DNA of 12,995 nucleotides from DAOMNN01 sp050486545 (GCA_050486545.1 JBJHDM010000077.1:1-12995), one strand, 5' to 3'; counted from the stretch's first letter, positions 6,873 to 12,995 are shown. Translations and numbers: made by a program. Notes: a model not told the origin generated them from the letters alone.

Positions 6873-8525
6873 ATGAACACTGTTGCATCCACGGCCTACC
6901 TGCAGGGGCTGGACAAGAATCCGGCCAACCATGTCCCGCTCACGCCGCTGACCTTCATCGAACGCAGTGCCTACGTGTATCCAGACCGGGTTGCGGTGAT
7001 TCACGGACAACGCCGCTTCAACTGGAGCGAGGCCTACGCGCGCTGCCGGAGGCTTGCATCGGCGCTGCGCCGGTTGGGCGTTGGCAAGAACGATACCGTT
7101 GCGGTGGTGCTCAACAACACGCCCGAGATGTTCGAATGCAACTTCGGCGTTCCGGCCTGCGGGGGCGTCCTCAATACGATCAATACGCGCCTCGATGCGG
7201 AGACGATCGCGTTCATCCTCAACCACGGCGAGGCCAGGGTCCTGATCACCGATCGCGAGTATTCGAAGACCGTGGCCCGGGCGATCGAGCTGGCGAATCG
7301 GCCGGAGATGATCGTCATCGACGTCGATGACCCCGAGTACTCCGGACCGGGCGAGCGGATCGGGACTCACGAGTACGAAGCGCTGCTCGAAACCGGATCT
7401 CCGGACTTCGCCTTCGAGCAGCCCGGCGACGAGTGGGATGCAATCTCGCTGAACTACACCTCGGGGACCACCGGAAACCCCAAGGGGGTCGTCTATCATC
7501 ATCGTGGCGCCTACCTCAACGCGATGTCCAACATCGTTTCGTGGGGCATGCCGCCACATTCGGTGTATCTGTGGACCCTGCCGATGTTCCACTGCAACGG
7601 CTGGTGCTTCGCATGGACGATGGCTGCCAACGCCGGCGTGAACGTCTGTCTGCGCCGGGTTGACCCGAAACTGATTTTCGACGCGATCCGTACGCATCGG
7701 GTGACCCATTACTGTGGTGCGCCAATCGTGCATTCGATGCTTGCCAATGCGCCCGAGTCGTGGCGCGAGGGCATCGAGCACAAGGTGTACGGCCTCGTCG
7801 CAGCAGCGCCGCCGCCGGCTTCGGTGTTGGAGAGCATGGCGAAGATCGGCTTCGACATCACGCACGTTTACGGTCTCACCGAGACCTACGGTCCCGCATC
7901 GGTGTGCGCCAAGCATGAGGCCTGGGAGGCGTTGCCGCTGGATGAACAGGTGGCGAAGAATGGGCGTCAGGGGGTTCGCTATCATGCCCAGGAAGGCCTG
8001 ACGGTGATGGATCCCGACACGATGGAGCCCGTGCCGTGGGACGGCGAGACCATGGGCGAGGTGATGTTCCGGGGCAATCTGGTCATGAAGGGCTACCTCA
8101 AGAACGCGCCAGCAACTGCGGAGGCTTTTCGCGGCGGTTGGTATCACACCGGCGACCTGGCCGTCATGCAGCCGGACGGCTATGTCAAGATCAAGGACCG
8201 CTCCAAGGACATCATCATTTCTGGCGGCGAGAACATTTCGTCGATCGAAGTCGAGGATGCGCTCTACAAGCATCCGGCGGTGCTCGCCGCGGCGGTGGTC
8301 GCGGCGCCCGACGCGAAGTGGGGAGAAGTTCCGTGCGCGTTCATCGAACTCAAGGAGGGCGCCCGGCCTGACGAAGACGAGATCGTGACGCATTGCCGCA
8401 AGCACCTGGCGGGCTACAAGATTCCCCGCAAGGTCGTGTTCACGACACTGCCGAAAACCTCGACCGGGAAGATCCAGAAGTTCGTGCTGCGCGAGCAGGC
8501 GCGCTCGCACGAGGCGATAGAGTGA
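6873..8525 (+). CDS. AMP-forming acyl-CoA synthetase (short/medium-chain, DmdB/AAE-like)
   Basis: It activates a carboxylic acid to its CoA thioester through an acyl-adenylate. The 550-aa ANL-superfamily protein is complete: nucleotide-binding YTSGTTGNPKG (195-205), acyl-pocket region LPMFHCNGWCFAW (236-248), YGLTETYG (333-340), YHTGDLA (424-430), hinge KDRSKDIIISGGENIS (441-456) and catalytic Lys533 in KTSTGKIQK. The PMFHCNGW signature is typical of the group containing plant AAE/BZO1 and DmdB-like ligases, so a short- or medium-chain, aromatic or methylthio acid is possible. Long-chain FadD is less likely. The start is ATG 6873, with AAGGGAGA (6861-6868) just upstream. It lies 44 nt after the lipoprotein gene and may be read through from it or have its own promoter. 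Exact substrate cannot be told from sequence alone. Confidence 0.93.
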   Translation: MNTVASTAYLQGLDKNPANHVPLTPLTFIERSAYVYPDRVAVIHGQRRFNWSEAYARCRRLASALRRLGVGKNDTVAVVLNNTPEMFECNFGVPACGGVLNTINTRLDAETIAFILNHGEARVLITDREYSKTVARAIELANRPEMIVIDVDDPEYSGPGERIGTHEYEALLETGSPDFAFEQPGDEWDAISLNYTSGTTGNPKGVVYHHRGAYLNAMSNIVSWGMPPHSVYLWTLPMFHCNGWCFAWTMAANAGVNVCLRRVDPKLIFDAIRTHRVTHYCGAPIVHSMLANAPESWREGIEHKVYGLVAAAPPPASVLESMAKIGFDITHVYGLTETYGPASVCAKHEAWEALPLDEQVAKNGRQGVRYHAQEGLTVMDPDTMEPVPWDGETMGEVMFRGNLVMKGYLKNAPATAEAFRGGWYHTGDLAVMQPDGYVKIKDRSKDIIISGGENISSIEVEDALYKHPAVLAAAVVAAPDAKWGEVPCAFIELKEGARPDEDEIVTHCRKHLAGYKIPRKVVFTTLPKTSTGKIQKFVLREQARSHEAIE

Positions 8526-8578
8526 GGGTGCATCGGACAAGGCGGTAGTGGTGAGGGCCGAGGCGTGTGCTCGGCGAG

Positions 8579-8629
8579 TGGTCAAAGGGGGGCTGCGACG
8601 CTACCATGAGCGACGTTGACGTCAACGTC
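8579..8629 (+). promoter_or_regulatory. Candidate promoter and 18-bp palindromic operator before the hydratase-like gene
   Basis: GACGTTGACGTCAACGTC (8612-8629) is a perfect 18-bp palindrome in the 127-bp gap after the acyl-CoA synthetase. Upstream, TGGTCA (8579-8584, 4 of 6 consensus) and TACCAT (8602-8607, 4 of 6) are separated by 17 nt. Transcription would then begin around 8614, inside the palindrome, which is the expected place for a repressor site. As I recall, LiuR-type (MerR) and some TetR regulators of fatty and branched-chain acid catabolism use ACGT-rich palindromes; I am not certain this one matches. The promoter hexamers are weak; the palindrome itself is certain. Confidence 0.45.
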
Positions 8630-8652
8630 AGTATCGAACGAGGAGAACACGC

Positions 8653-9453
8653 ATGAGTGCCGTACCGAATCAAGCCGATGCCCCGATGTTGCTGCGCCGC
8701 GACGAAGGCGGGGTGTGTTACCTGATGCTCAATCGTCCCTTGCAGTTCAACTCCCTGTCGAAGGCCATGCTCGAGACGCTGATCACGGAGATCGACCGGA
8801 TCGCCGTGGACGGAAGCGTCCGGGTCGTGGTGATCGGCGGCGAGGGCAAGGCGTTCTGTGCGGGGCACGATCTCAAGGAGATGCGCGGAAACTGTGAGCT
8901 GGCGTTCCAGCAGGATCTGTTCCGCCTGTGCGGACGGTTCATGGTCAAGCTGACCGAAATGCCGCAGCCGGTGATCGCGCGCGTGCACGGCATCGCCACG
9001 GCGGCCGGCTGCCAGCTGGTTTCGATGTGCGACCTCGCCGTTGCGGCGGATGTGGCGCGCTTCGCAGTATCGGGCATCAACGTCGGCCTGTTCTGCGCGA
9101 CGCCGAGCGTCGGCCTGTCGCGCAATATGGGCCGCAAGCAGGCCTTCGAGATGCTGGTGACGGGGGACTTCATCGACGCGGACGAGGCGTGTCGCCGTGG
9201 GCTGGTCAATCGTGTCGTGCCGCTCGATCGGCTGGACGAGGAGGTCGCTCGCCTCGCGGCGTCGATCTGCGCGAAATCCCCCGTGGCCATCGGCATGGGC
9301 AAGCAGATGTTCTACCGGCAGCTCGAGATGGGCCTCGATGCGGCCTATCAGATGGCATCCGAGACCATGGCGTGCAACATGATGGCCGAAGATGCGGCCG
9401 AGGGCATCGACGCATTCATCGCCAAACGCAAGCCGGAGTGGAAGGGGCGGTAA
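8653..9453 (+). CDS. Enoyl-CoA hydratase/isomerase family protein, ECHDC3-like
   Basis: It is a crotonase-fold protein of 266 residues, the normal length. The oxyanion-hole segments are present: AFCAGHDLKEM (67-77) and HGIATAAGCQL (112-122). The stretch CQLVSMCDLAVA followed by GINVGLFCATP is characteristic of the ECHDC3 group, annotated as enoyl-CoA hydratase. By alignment to rat mitochondrial hydratase, the two catalytic glutamates (Glu144 and Glu164) are replaced here by Gln121 and Gly141. Ordinary 2-enoyl-CoA hydration is therefore doubtful. Acyl-CoA binding, thioesterase, isomerase or another crotonase-type reaction is possible. AGGAG (8641-8645) lies 7 nt before ATG 8653. It sits between an acyl-CoA synthetase and tatD, near etfBA, which supports a role on CoA thioesters. 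Confidence 0.9.
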   Translation: MSAVPNQADAPMLLRRDEGGVCYLMLNRPLQFNSLSKAMLETLITEIDRIAVDGSVRVVVIGGEGKAFCAGHDLKEMRGNCELAFQQDLFRLCGRFMVKLTEMPQPVIARVHGIATAAGCQLVSMCDLAVAADVARFAVSGINVGLFCATPSVGLSRNMGRKQAFEMLVTGDFIDADEACRRGLVNRVVPLDRLDEEVARLAASICAKSPVAIGMGKQMFYRQLEMGLDAAYQMASETMACNMMAEDAAEGIDAFIAKRKPEWKGR

Positions 9454-9499
9454 GGAGGAGGATCGCCGGGGACGGATGAAGGGCGGCGGGGCGGACCGA

Positions 9500-10279
9500 A
9501 TGCTGATCGATACCCATATCCACCTCGATGCGGCCGAGTTCGATCGCGACCGCGAAGAAGTGATCGCTGCGGCACGCGCAGCGGGCGTGACCGGCTTCGT
9601 CGTCCCCGGAGTCGATGCCGCCGGGTTCGGGCGGATCGAGGCGTTGGCTGCACGCAACGCGGATGTTCGCTACGCCTGCGGGATTCATCCACTCTATGTC
9701 GAAGAGGCTGGCGAACCGGACCTTGCCGTGGTGGACGAGCGCCTGCGTCGGGGCGGTCCGATCGCGGTCGGAGAGATCGGTCTCGATTTCTACGTCGAGG
9801 GGCGCTCGAAGGCGCGTCAGGCATTCTTCTTCGTCGAACAGCTTCGCCTGGCCAGGAAGCATGGACTTCCCGTGATCCTGCATGTGCGGCGGGCGGTCGA
9901 TGAGATCCTGAAGCACCTGCGCCGGATCGAAGTGCCCGGCGGGATCGCCCATGCCTTCAACGGCAGCCGCCAGCAAGCCGATCAGTTCATCTCGATGGGT
10001 TTCAAGCTCGGGTTCGGGGGGGCGATGAGCTTCGACGGTTCGCGCCGGATCCGTGCCCTTGCCGCCGAACTGCCGCTCGAGGCGCTCGTGCTCGAGACGG
10101 ACGCTCCGGACATGTCTCCAGCCTGGGCGCAGGGCCGCCGCAACGAACCGGCCAACCTCCGAAGATATGCGGAAATCCTCGGAGCCTTGCGTGGAATCGG
10201 GTGGGAGGAGACCGCGCAGGCGACCGGGCGCAATGCCGTGTCCGTCCTGCCCGGCCTGACAGCAGCCGGCCGGGCTTGA
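9500..10279 (+). CDS. TatD-family metal-dependent hydrolase/nuclease
   Basis: TatD proteins are metal-dependent DNases or hydrolases with a TIM-barrel fold. The 259-aa product keeps the full metal site: His6 and His8 (DTHIHLD), Glu92 (VGEIGLDFY), His128 (ILHVRRA), His151 (IAHAFNGS) and Asp201 (LETDAPDM). ATG 9500 gives the canonical MLIDTH start. An in-frame ATG at 9476 would add eight glycine-rich residues and is nearer a strong AAGGAGGAGGA (9452-9462), so the true start may be 9476. It follows the hydratase-like gene by 46 nt and is probably co-transcribed. It faces tetR tail to tail with only 16 nt between stops. Its physiological substrate, and any link to the acyl-CoA genes, is unknown. 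Confidence 0.93.
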   Translation: MLIDTHIHLDAAEFDRDREEVIAAARAAGVTGFVVPGVDAAGFGRIEALAARNADVRYACGIHPLYVEEAGEPDLAVVDERLRRGGPIAVGEIGLDFYVEGRSKARQAFFFVEQLRLARKHGLPVILHVRRAVDEILKHLRRIEVPGGIAHAFNGSRQQADQFISMGFKLGFGGAMSFDGSRRIRALAAELPLEALVLETDAPDMSPAWAQGRRNEPANLRRYAEILGALRGIGWEETAQATGRNAVSVLPGLTAAGRA

Positions 10280-10295
10280 GGGGGATCCGCTCTCG

Positions 10296-10925
10296 CTACG
10301 ATCGCTCGAGCCCGACTGGCTGCTCGATGACCGGCGCCGGCCGTCGACTCGATGAATCGGCAATGAGGTTCGAGATGTCGCGCTTGAGGCGCGCCACGTC
10401 GCTGTCGAACTTCTCGTGGATCATCAGCGAAATCCCGAACACGTAAGCGTAAAGCAGCATGCAGCGGCTGGAAGCCTCTTCGAGCGGAACGCCGCAGGCG
10501 AGGAACAGTTCGCGGGCGCAGCGCAGGCGCATGTCGTCGACCTCGGCGACGATCGCGGCGGCCTCCGGATCGCGTCGGGCCCAATCGCGAACGGCCAGTT
10601 CGATCATCATCCCGCGGCGACTGCGTCCGGCGCTATAGACGTCGATCACGTGGTGGATCTGCTCGAGCTCCCGACCGGGCTGGGCACGGGTCTGCTTGAC
10701 GATGTCGCGAATACGTCCTTCCTTCCAGGCTTCCAGGACGGTCATGAGCAGATCGTGACGATCCTGGAAATGCCAGTAGAAGCTGCCCTTGGTGACCTTC
10801 AGGCGTTTGGCCAGGACCTCCACGCGCAGGCCGGCCACGCCCTCGGCAGCGAGGATTTCCATCGCACCGAGGACCCAGGCCTCGCGGTCGAGTTGTGTAC
10901 GCGTCTTGCTCAAGGACTTATCCAT
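10296..10925 (-). CDS. TetR-family transcriptional regulator
   Basis: This is a 209-aa one-component repressor-type protein. The N-terminal helix-turn-helix is clear: AMEILAAEGVAGLRVEVLAK leading into RLKVTKGSFYWHFQDRHDLL (41-60), where KGSFYWHF is the TetR recognition-helix signature. The C-terminal part (about 70-209) is the divergent ligand-binding and dimerisation domain; its ligand cannot be read. Start chosen at ATG 10923-10925. An in-frame ATG at 10974-10976 would add 17 residues, but the inverted repeats would then lie in coding sequence. Neither start has a good Shine-Dalgarno. It is transcribed divergently from etfBA across a region rich in CCATAC/GTATGG half-sites, so autoregulation and control of etfBA are likely. 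An acyl-CoA or fatty acid ligand is a guess from context. Confidence 0.93.
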   Translation of the reverse strand: MDKSLSKTRTQLDREAWVLGAMEILAAEGVAGLRVEVLAKRLKVTKGSFYWHFQDRHDLLMTVLEAWKEGRIRDIVKQTRAQPGRELEQIHHVIDVYSAGRSRRGMMIELAVRDWARRDPEAAAIVAEVDDMRLRCARELFLACGVPLEEASSRCMLLYAYVFGISLMIHEKFDSDVARLKRDISNLIADSSSRRPAPVIEQPVGLERS

Positions 10926-10995
10926 ACTCTGTAGTATTGACGGAGGGGCGTTCCATACGCTACCGTACGCACCCATACTGATACGTATGGAACGC
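10922..10995. promoter_or_regulatory. Candidate TetR operator array between tetR and etfB
   Basis: Four copies of one 6-mer lie in under 70 bp: CCATAC at 10922-10927, 10953-10958 and 10973-10978, and its complement GTATGG at 10985-10990. Two larger inverted repeats use them. GCGTTCCATACG (10948-10959) pairs perfectly with CGTATGGAACGC (10984-10995) across a 24-nt spacer. CCATAC-N6-GTATGG (10973-10990) forms an 18-bp site of normal TetR-operator size. A further ATACT-N4-AGTAT (10924-10937) sits next to the tetR start codon. The position between divergent genes suggests control of both. Binding by the adjacent regulator is inferred, not shown. Confidence 0.6.
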
Positions 10996-11001
10996 TTTTT
11001 T
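10948..11001 (+). terminator. Possible Rho-independent terminator or attenuator upstream of etfB
   Basis: The 12-bp perfect inverted repeat (10948-10959 with 10984-10995) is followed directly by six T residues (10996-11001), so on the plus strand it also has the shape of an intrinsic terminator with a 24-nt loop. A competing hairpin (10973-10978 with 10985-10990) would use the same right arm. It could stop antisense read-through from tatD across tetR, or attenuate a transcript entering etfBA from upstream. The operator reading of the same bases is more likely. Confidence 0.3.
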
Positions 11002-11037
11002 GCGTGTCCGGTCAAGGTGTCCAACGTCGTTTCACGA

Positions 11038-11046
11038 TGCCATAAT
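11038..11046 (+). promoter_or_regulatory. Candidate extended -10 promoter for etfBA
   Basis: TGCCATAAT (11038-11046) fits an extended -10 element: TG, one base, then CATAAT, five of six matches to TATAAT. The -35 at 17-nt spacing, TGTCCA (11018-11023), is weak, as is usual for extended -10 promoters. Transcription would start near 11053, leaving a leader of about 40 nt. The inverted-repeat array lies 45 to 130 bp upstream of the -10, so repression from it would have to act by looping or by another promoter. Confidence 0.45.
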
Positions 11047-11080
11047 GGCCGGCGAAGGCACAAAGAAACCCATCAAGTCA

Positions 11081-11096
11081 AAGGAGCACGGCGTTG
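11081..11096 (+). promoter_or_regulatory. Ribosome-binding site fixing a TTG start for etfB
   Basis: AAGGAG (11081-11086) lies 7 nt before TTG (11094-11096), the ideal spacing. The reading frame from this TTG begins KILVPVKRV, the normal EtfB N-terminus, and no in-frame ATG or GTG lies close by. The unusual initiation codon is therefore well supported. Confidence 0.85.
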
Positions 11097-11843
11097 AAGA
11101 TACTGGTACCTGTCAAGCGCGTGGTCGATTACAACGTGAAGGTCCGCGTCAAGAGCGACGGCAGCGGCGTTGATATCGCCAACGTGAAGATGTCGATGAA
11201 CCCGTTCGACGAGATTGCGGTCGAGGAAGCGGTGCGGCTCAGGGAAGCCGGCGTGGCGACCGAGGTCGTGGCGGTGTCGTGCGGCGTGACGCAATGCCAG
11301 GAGACCCTCCGTGCAGCCATGGCGATCGGTGCGGATCGGGGCATCCTGGTCGAGACCGCGGTCGAGCTGCAGCCGCTGGCGGTCGCCAAGCTGCTCAAGG
11401 CGTTGTGTGACAAGGAAGCGCCGCAGGCTGTCATCTGCGGCAAGCAGGCAATCGACGACGACGCCAACCAGACCGGCCAGATGCTGGCCGCCTTGATGGG
11501 CTGGCCGCAGGCCACCTTCGCCTCGAAGGTTGCGCTGTCGGACGGCAAGGCCAATGTCACACGCGAGATCGACGGCGGCCTGGAGACGCTCGAGATCACG
11601 TTGCCTGCGGTGGTGACCACCGATCTGCGCCTGAACGAACCGCGCTATGCGACCCTGCCCAACATCATGAAGGCAAAGAAAAAGCCGCTGGAAACCGTCA
11701 AGCCCGAGGATCTGGGGGTCGACGTGGCGCCGCGACTCAGTACCCTGAAGGTGGTGGAGCCGCCCAAGCGCAGTGCGGGAGAACGGGTGGCCGATGTCGC
11801 CCAACTCGTCGACAAGCTCAAGAACGTAGCGAAGGTGATCTGA
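11094..11843 (+). CDS. etfB: Electron transfer flavoprotein subunit beta
   Basis: EtfB forms a heterodimer with EtfA that accepts electrons from acyl-CoA and related dehydrogenases and passes them to ETF:quinone oxidoreductase. The 249-aa product has the family landmarks: KILVPVKRVVDYNVKVRV at the N-terminus, MNPFDEIAVEEAVRL (35-49), the AMP-binding CGKQAIDDDANQTGQM (about 116-131) and the partner-recognition loop RYATLPNIMKAKKK (about 183-196), matching the loop in human ETFB that docks to dehydrogenases. It looks like the classical two-subunit beta-oxidation ETF rather than the nitrogen-fixation FixA type. Translation starts at TTG. One base separates its stop from the etfA ATG, so the two are coupled. 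No acyl-CoA dehydrogenase or ETF-QO gene is in the window. Confidence 0.97.
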   Translation: MKILVPVKRVVDYNVKVRVKSDGSGVDIANVKMSMNPFDEIAVEEAVRLREAGVATEVVAVSCGVTQCQETLRAAMAIGADRGILVETAVELQPLAVAKLLKALCDKEAPQAVICGKQAIDDDANQTGQMLAALMGWPQATFASKVALSDGKANVTREIDGGLETLEITLPAVVTTDLRLNEPRYATLPNIMKAKKKPLETVKPEDLGVDVAPRLSTLKVVEPPKRSAGERVADVAQLVDKLKNVAKVI

Positions 11844-11844
11844 C

Positions 11845-12774
11845 ATGGCTATTCTCGTTATCGCTGAACACGACAACCAGTCGCTCAAGGGCAGTACCCA
11901 CAATACGGTCGCCGCTGCAGCCAGGATCGGCGGGGAAATCCATGTGCTGGTCGCCGGCAACGGCGCCTCCGGCGCAGCCGAGGCCGCAGCCAGGATCGAC
12001 GGGGTGGCCAAGGTCCGCATGGCGGACGCGCCGCACTATGAACAGCAACTCGCCGAGAACGTCGCCGCACTGGTCGTCGCCCATGCGGCCGGATACACCC
12101 ACATCCTCGCGCCGGCCACCACCTTCGGCAAGAACATGCTGCCGCGCGTGGCCGCACTGCTCGACGTTGCCCAGATCAGCGACATCGTCGCGGTCGAGAG
12201 CGCCGATACCTTCGTGCGTCCGATTTATGCCGGCAACGCCATGGCGACGGTGCAGAGCACCGATCCGGTCAAGGTCGTCTCCGTGCGCACGACCGGTTTC
12301 GAAGCGGCGGGCGAGGGCGGATCGGCGGCGGTCGAATCGATCGCGGCCGGTCCCGATCTGGCGCTGGCACGCCTGGTCGGGCGCGAGCTGACCAAGTCCG
12401 AGCGGCCCGAACTGGCCGGAGCGAAGATCATCGTTTCCGGCGGTCGCGGACTGGGCAGCGGGGAGAACTATCACCAACTGCTGGAACCGCTCGCCGACAA
12501 GCTCGGTGCCGCACTGGGCGCGTCGCGTGCCGCCGTCGATGCGGGTTTCGTGCCGAACGACTATCAGGTCGGGCAGACCGGCAAGATCGTGGCGCCGCAG
12601 CTCTATATCGCGGTCGGTATTTCCGGAGCGATCCAGCATCTGGCCGGGATGAAGGATTCGAAGGTGATTGTCGCGATCAACAAGGACCCGGAGGCGCCGA
12701 TTTTCCAGGTGGCCGACTTCGGCCTCGTCGCCGACCTGTTCGAGGCGATCCCGGAGTTGACGGCCGCTCTCTAA
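11845..12774 (+). CDS. etfA: Electron transfer flavoprotein subunit alpha
   Basis: EtfA carries the redox-active FAD of the ETF heterodimer. The 309-aa protein has the usual N-terminal domain (about 1-185; MAILVIAEHDN at the start) and the conserved C-terminal FAD-binding domain: SGGRGLGS (198-205), VPNDYQVGQTGKIV (236-249), GISGAIQHLAGMK (258-270) and INKDPEAPIFQVADFGLV (278-295). Length and motifs are typical and complete. Its ATG follows the etfB stop after a single base, with a GAAGGTGA stretch (11831-11838) as a ribosome-binding site inside the etfB end. A 19-nt near-identical segment occurs twice, 69 bp apart (11917-11935 and 11986-12004), encoding AAARIGG and AAARIDG; this fits the family's alanine-rich helices and is probably not significant. 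Confidence 0.97.
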   Translation: MAILVIAEHDNQSLKGSTHNTVAAAARIGGEIHVLVAGNGASGAAEAAARIDGVAKVRMADAPHYEQQLAENVAALVVAHAAGYTHILAPATTFGKNMLPRVAALLDVAQISDIVAVESADTFVRPIYAGNAMATVQSTDPVKVVSVRTTGFEAAGEGGSAAVESIAAGPDLALARLVGRELTKSERPELAGAKIIVSGGRGLGSGENYHQLLEPLADKLGAALGASRAAVDAGFVPNDYQVGQTGKIVAPQLYIAVGISGAIQHLAGMKDSKVIVAINKDPEAPIFQVADFGLVADLFEAIPELTAAL

Positions 12775-12801
12775 GAGGCGTTCCGGACGCGGAGTCCGTC
12801 G

Positions 12802-12995
12802 ATGAACCTGCCGCTGGAAGTATTCCCGGGAAGCTGGCACTGGATTGCATCGGTCCTTGCGCTGGCGTCGCTGTACCGCGTCGCCAGGACGGCTCCCTGG
12901 AGCAGGCTTGGCGATTCGACGCATGTGAACGTGCTGGCCGGGTTTGCCGTTTCGCTGACCCTGCTCTGGAGCCTGAACGCCGGGGTGATGCCGGG
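12802..12995 (+). CDS. COG3235-type integral membrane protein (ECF-type permease-like), 3' end cut off
   Basis: Sixty-four codons are visible before the right edge. The product begins MNLPLEVFPGSWHW, followed by a hydrophobic segment, a short basic loop with RTAPW and RLGDS, and a second hydrophobic segment AGFAVSLTLLWSL. As I remember it, this NLPLE.FPG.WHW opening and the following LLWSL.AGV.PG are characteristic of the proteobacterial COG3235 family, often annotated as energy-coupling factor transporter permease related to CbiM; the substrate is not established. A GGAG (12791-12794) lies 7 nt before ATG 12802. The gap after etfA is only 27 nt and contains a 5-bp hairpin without a T tract, so it may be part of the etf transcript. 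The family call rests on a short fragment. Confidence 0.75.
   Translation, partial: MNLPLEVFPGSWHWIASVLALASLYRVARTAPWSRLGDSTHVNVLAGFAVSLTLLWSLNAGVMP

Noticed and set aside
8557..8575. 6-bp hairpin (GCCGAG/CTCGGC) after the acyl-CoA synthetase, considered as a terminator
   Set aside because: The stem is short and is followed by purine-rich sequence, not by T residues.
6417..8585. Very long minus-strand open frame (about 722 codons)
   Set aside because: It is the complement of the acyl-CoA synthetase and lipoprotein genes; His/Arg-rich product with no recognisable family.
10249..10275. 8-bp GC hairpin (GCCCGGCC/GGCCGGGC) at the end of tatD, considered as a terminator between tatD and tetR
   Set aside because: No T tract follows on either strand and it lies within the tatD coding sequence; could be chance in GC-rich DNA.
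11917..12004. 19-nt near-identical direct repeat within etfA
   Set aside because: Both copies encode alanine-rich helix ends normally found in EtfA; no sign of recent duplication.
12784..12798. CGGAC/GTCCG hairpin between etfA and the next gene
   Set aside because: Only 5 bp with no T tract, and it includes the next gene's GGAG; insufficient for a terminator call.

Overview
The window is GC-rich bacterial chromosome from a Gram-negative proteobacterium. Evidence for this is a lipoprotein and MCE-type lipid transporter made for a double membrane, a polyphosphate kinase/exopolyphosphatase pair, and acyl-CoA/ETF genes of proteobacterial type. From remembered gene neighbourhoods I would guess a betaproteobacterium, perhaps near the Rhodocyclales (Thauera/Azoarcus type); nothing in the sequence proves this. 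No phage, plasmid, IS transposase, CRISPR, rRNA or tRNA is visible. It reads as ordinary housekeeping chromosome, and most of the interesting signal lies between genes.

Layout. (1) 1-1397, minus strand: the N-terminal two thirds of polyphosphate kinase ppk1, running off the left edge. (2) 1398-1850: a 453-bp divergent intergenic region. It holds a 153-bp element with terminal inverted repeats (1517-1669) and a perfect 16-bp palindrome abutting a -10-like box in front of ppx. (3) 1851-6828, plus strand: ppx, then a tightly packed lipid ABC transporter: permease with an N-terminal STAS-like domain, ATPase, MCE substrate-binding protein and outer-membrane-type lipoprotein. Junctions are +4, -4, -1 and +23 nt, so this looks like one transcript. 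(4) 6873-10279, plus strand: an AMP-forming acyl-CoA synthetase, an enoyl-CoA hydratase-like protein of the ECHDC3 type, and a TatD-family hydrolase. A perfect 18-bp palindrome lies in front of the hydratase-like gene. (5) 10296-10925, minus strand: a TetR-family regulator, convergent with tatD and divergent from etfBA. (6) 11094-12774, plus strand: etfB and etfA, the electron-transfer flavoprotein subunits. (7) 12802 to the right edge: the start of an integral membrane protein of the COG3235 type.

How the genes may work together. ppk1 makes polyphosphate and ppx degrades it. The MlaEFD-like system moves (phospho)lipids between the inner and outer membranes. The acyl-CoA synthetase, hydratase-like protein and ETF fit activation and beta-oxidation of fatty or carboxylic acids, with ETF carrying electrons from acyl-CoA dehydrogenases to the quinone pool. 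The divergent TetR gene, with a repeated CCATAC/GTATGG palindromic array between it and etfB, is the obvious candidate regulator.

I found no clearly new system. The most promising leads are the tetR-etfB control region (operator array or alternative-hairpin terminator), the palindromes before the hydratase-like gene and ppx, and a hydratase-like protein in which both canonical catalytic glutamates are replaced.
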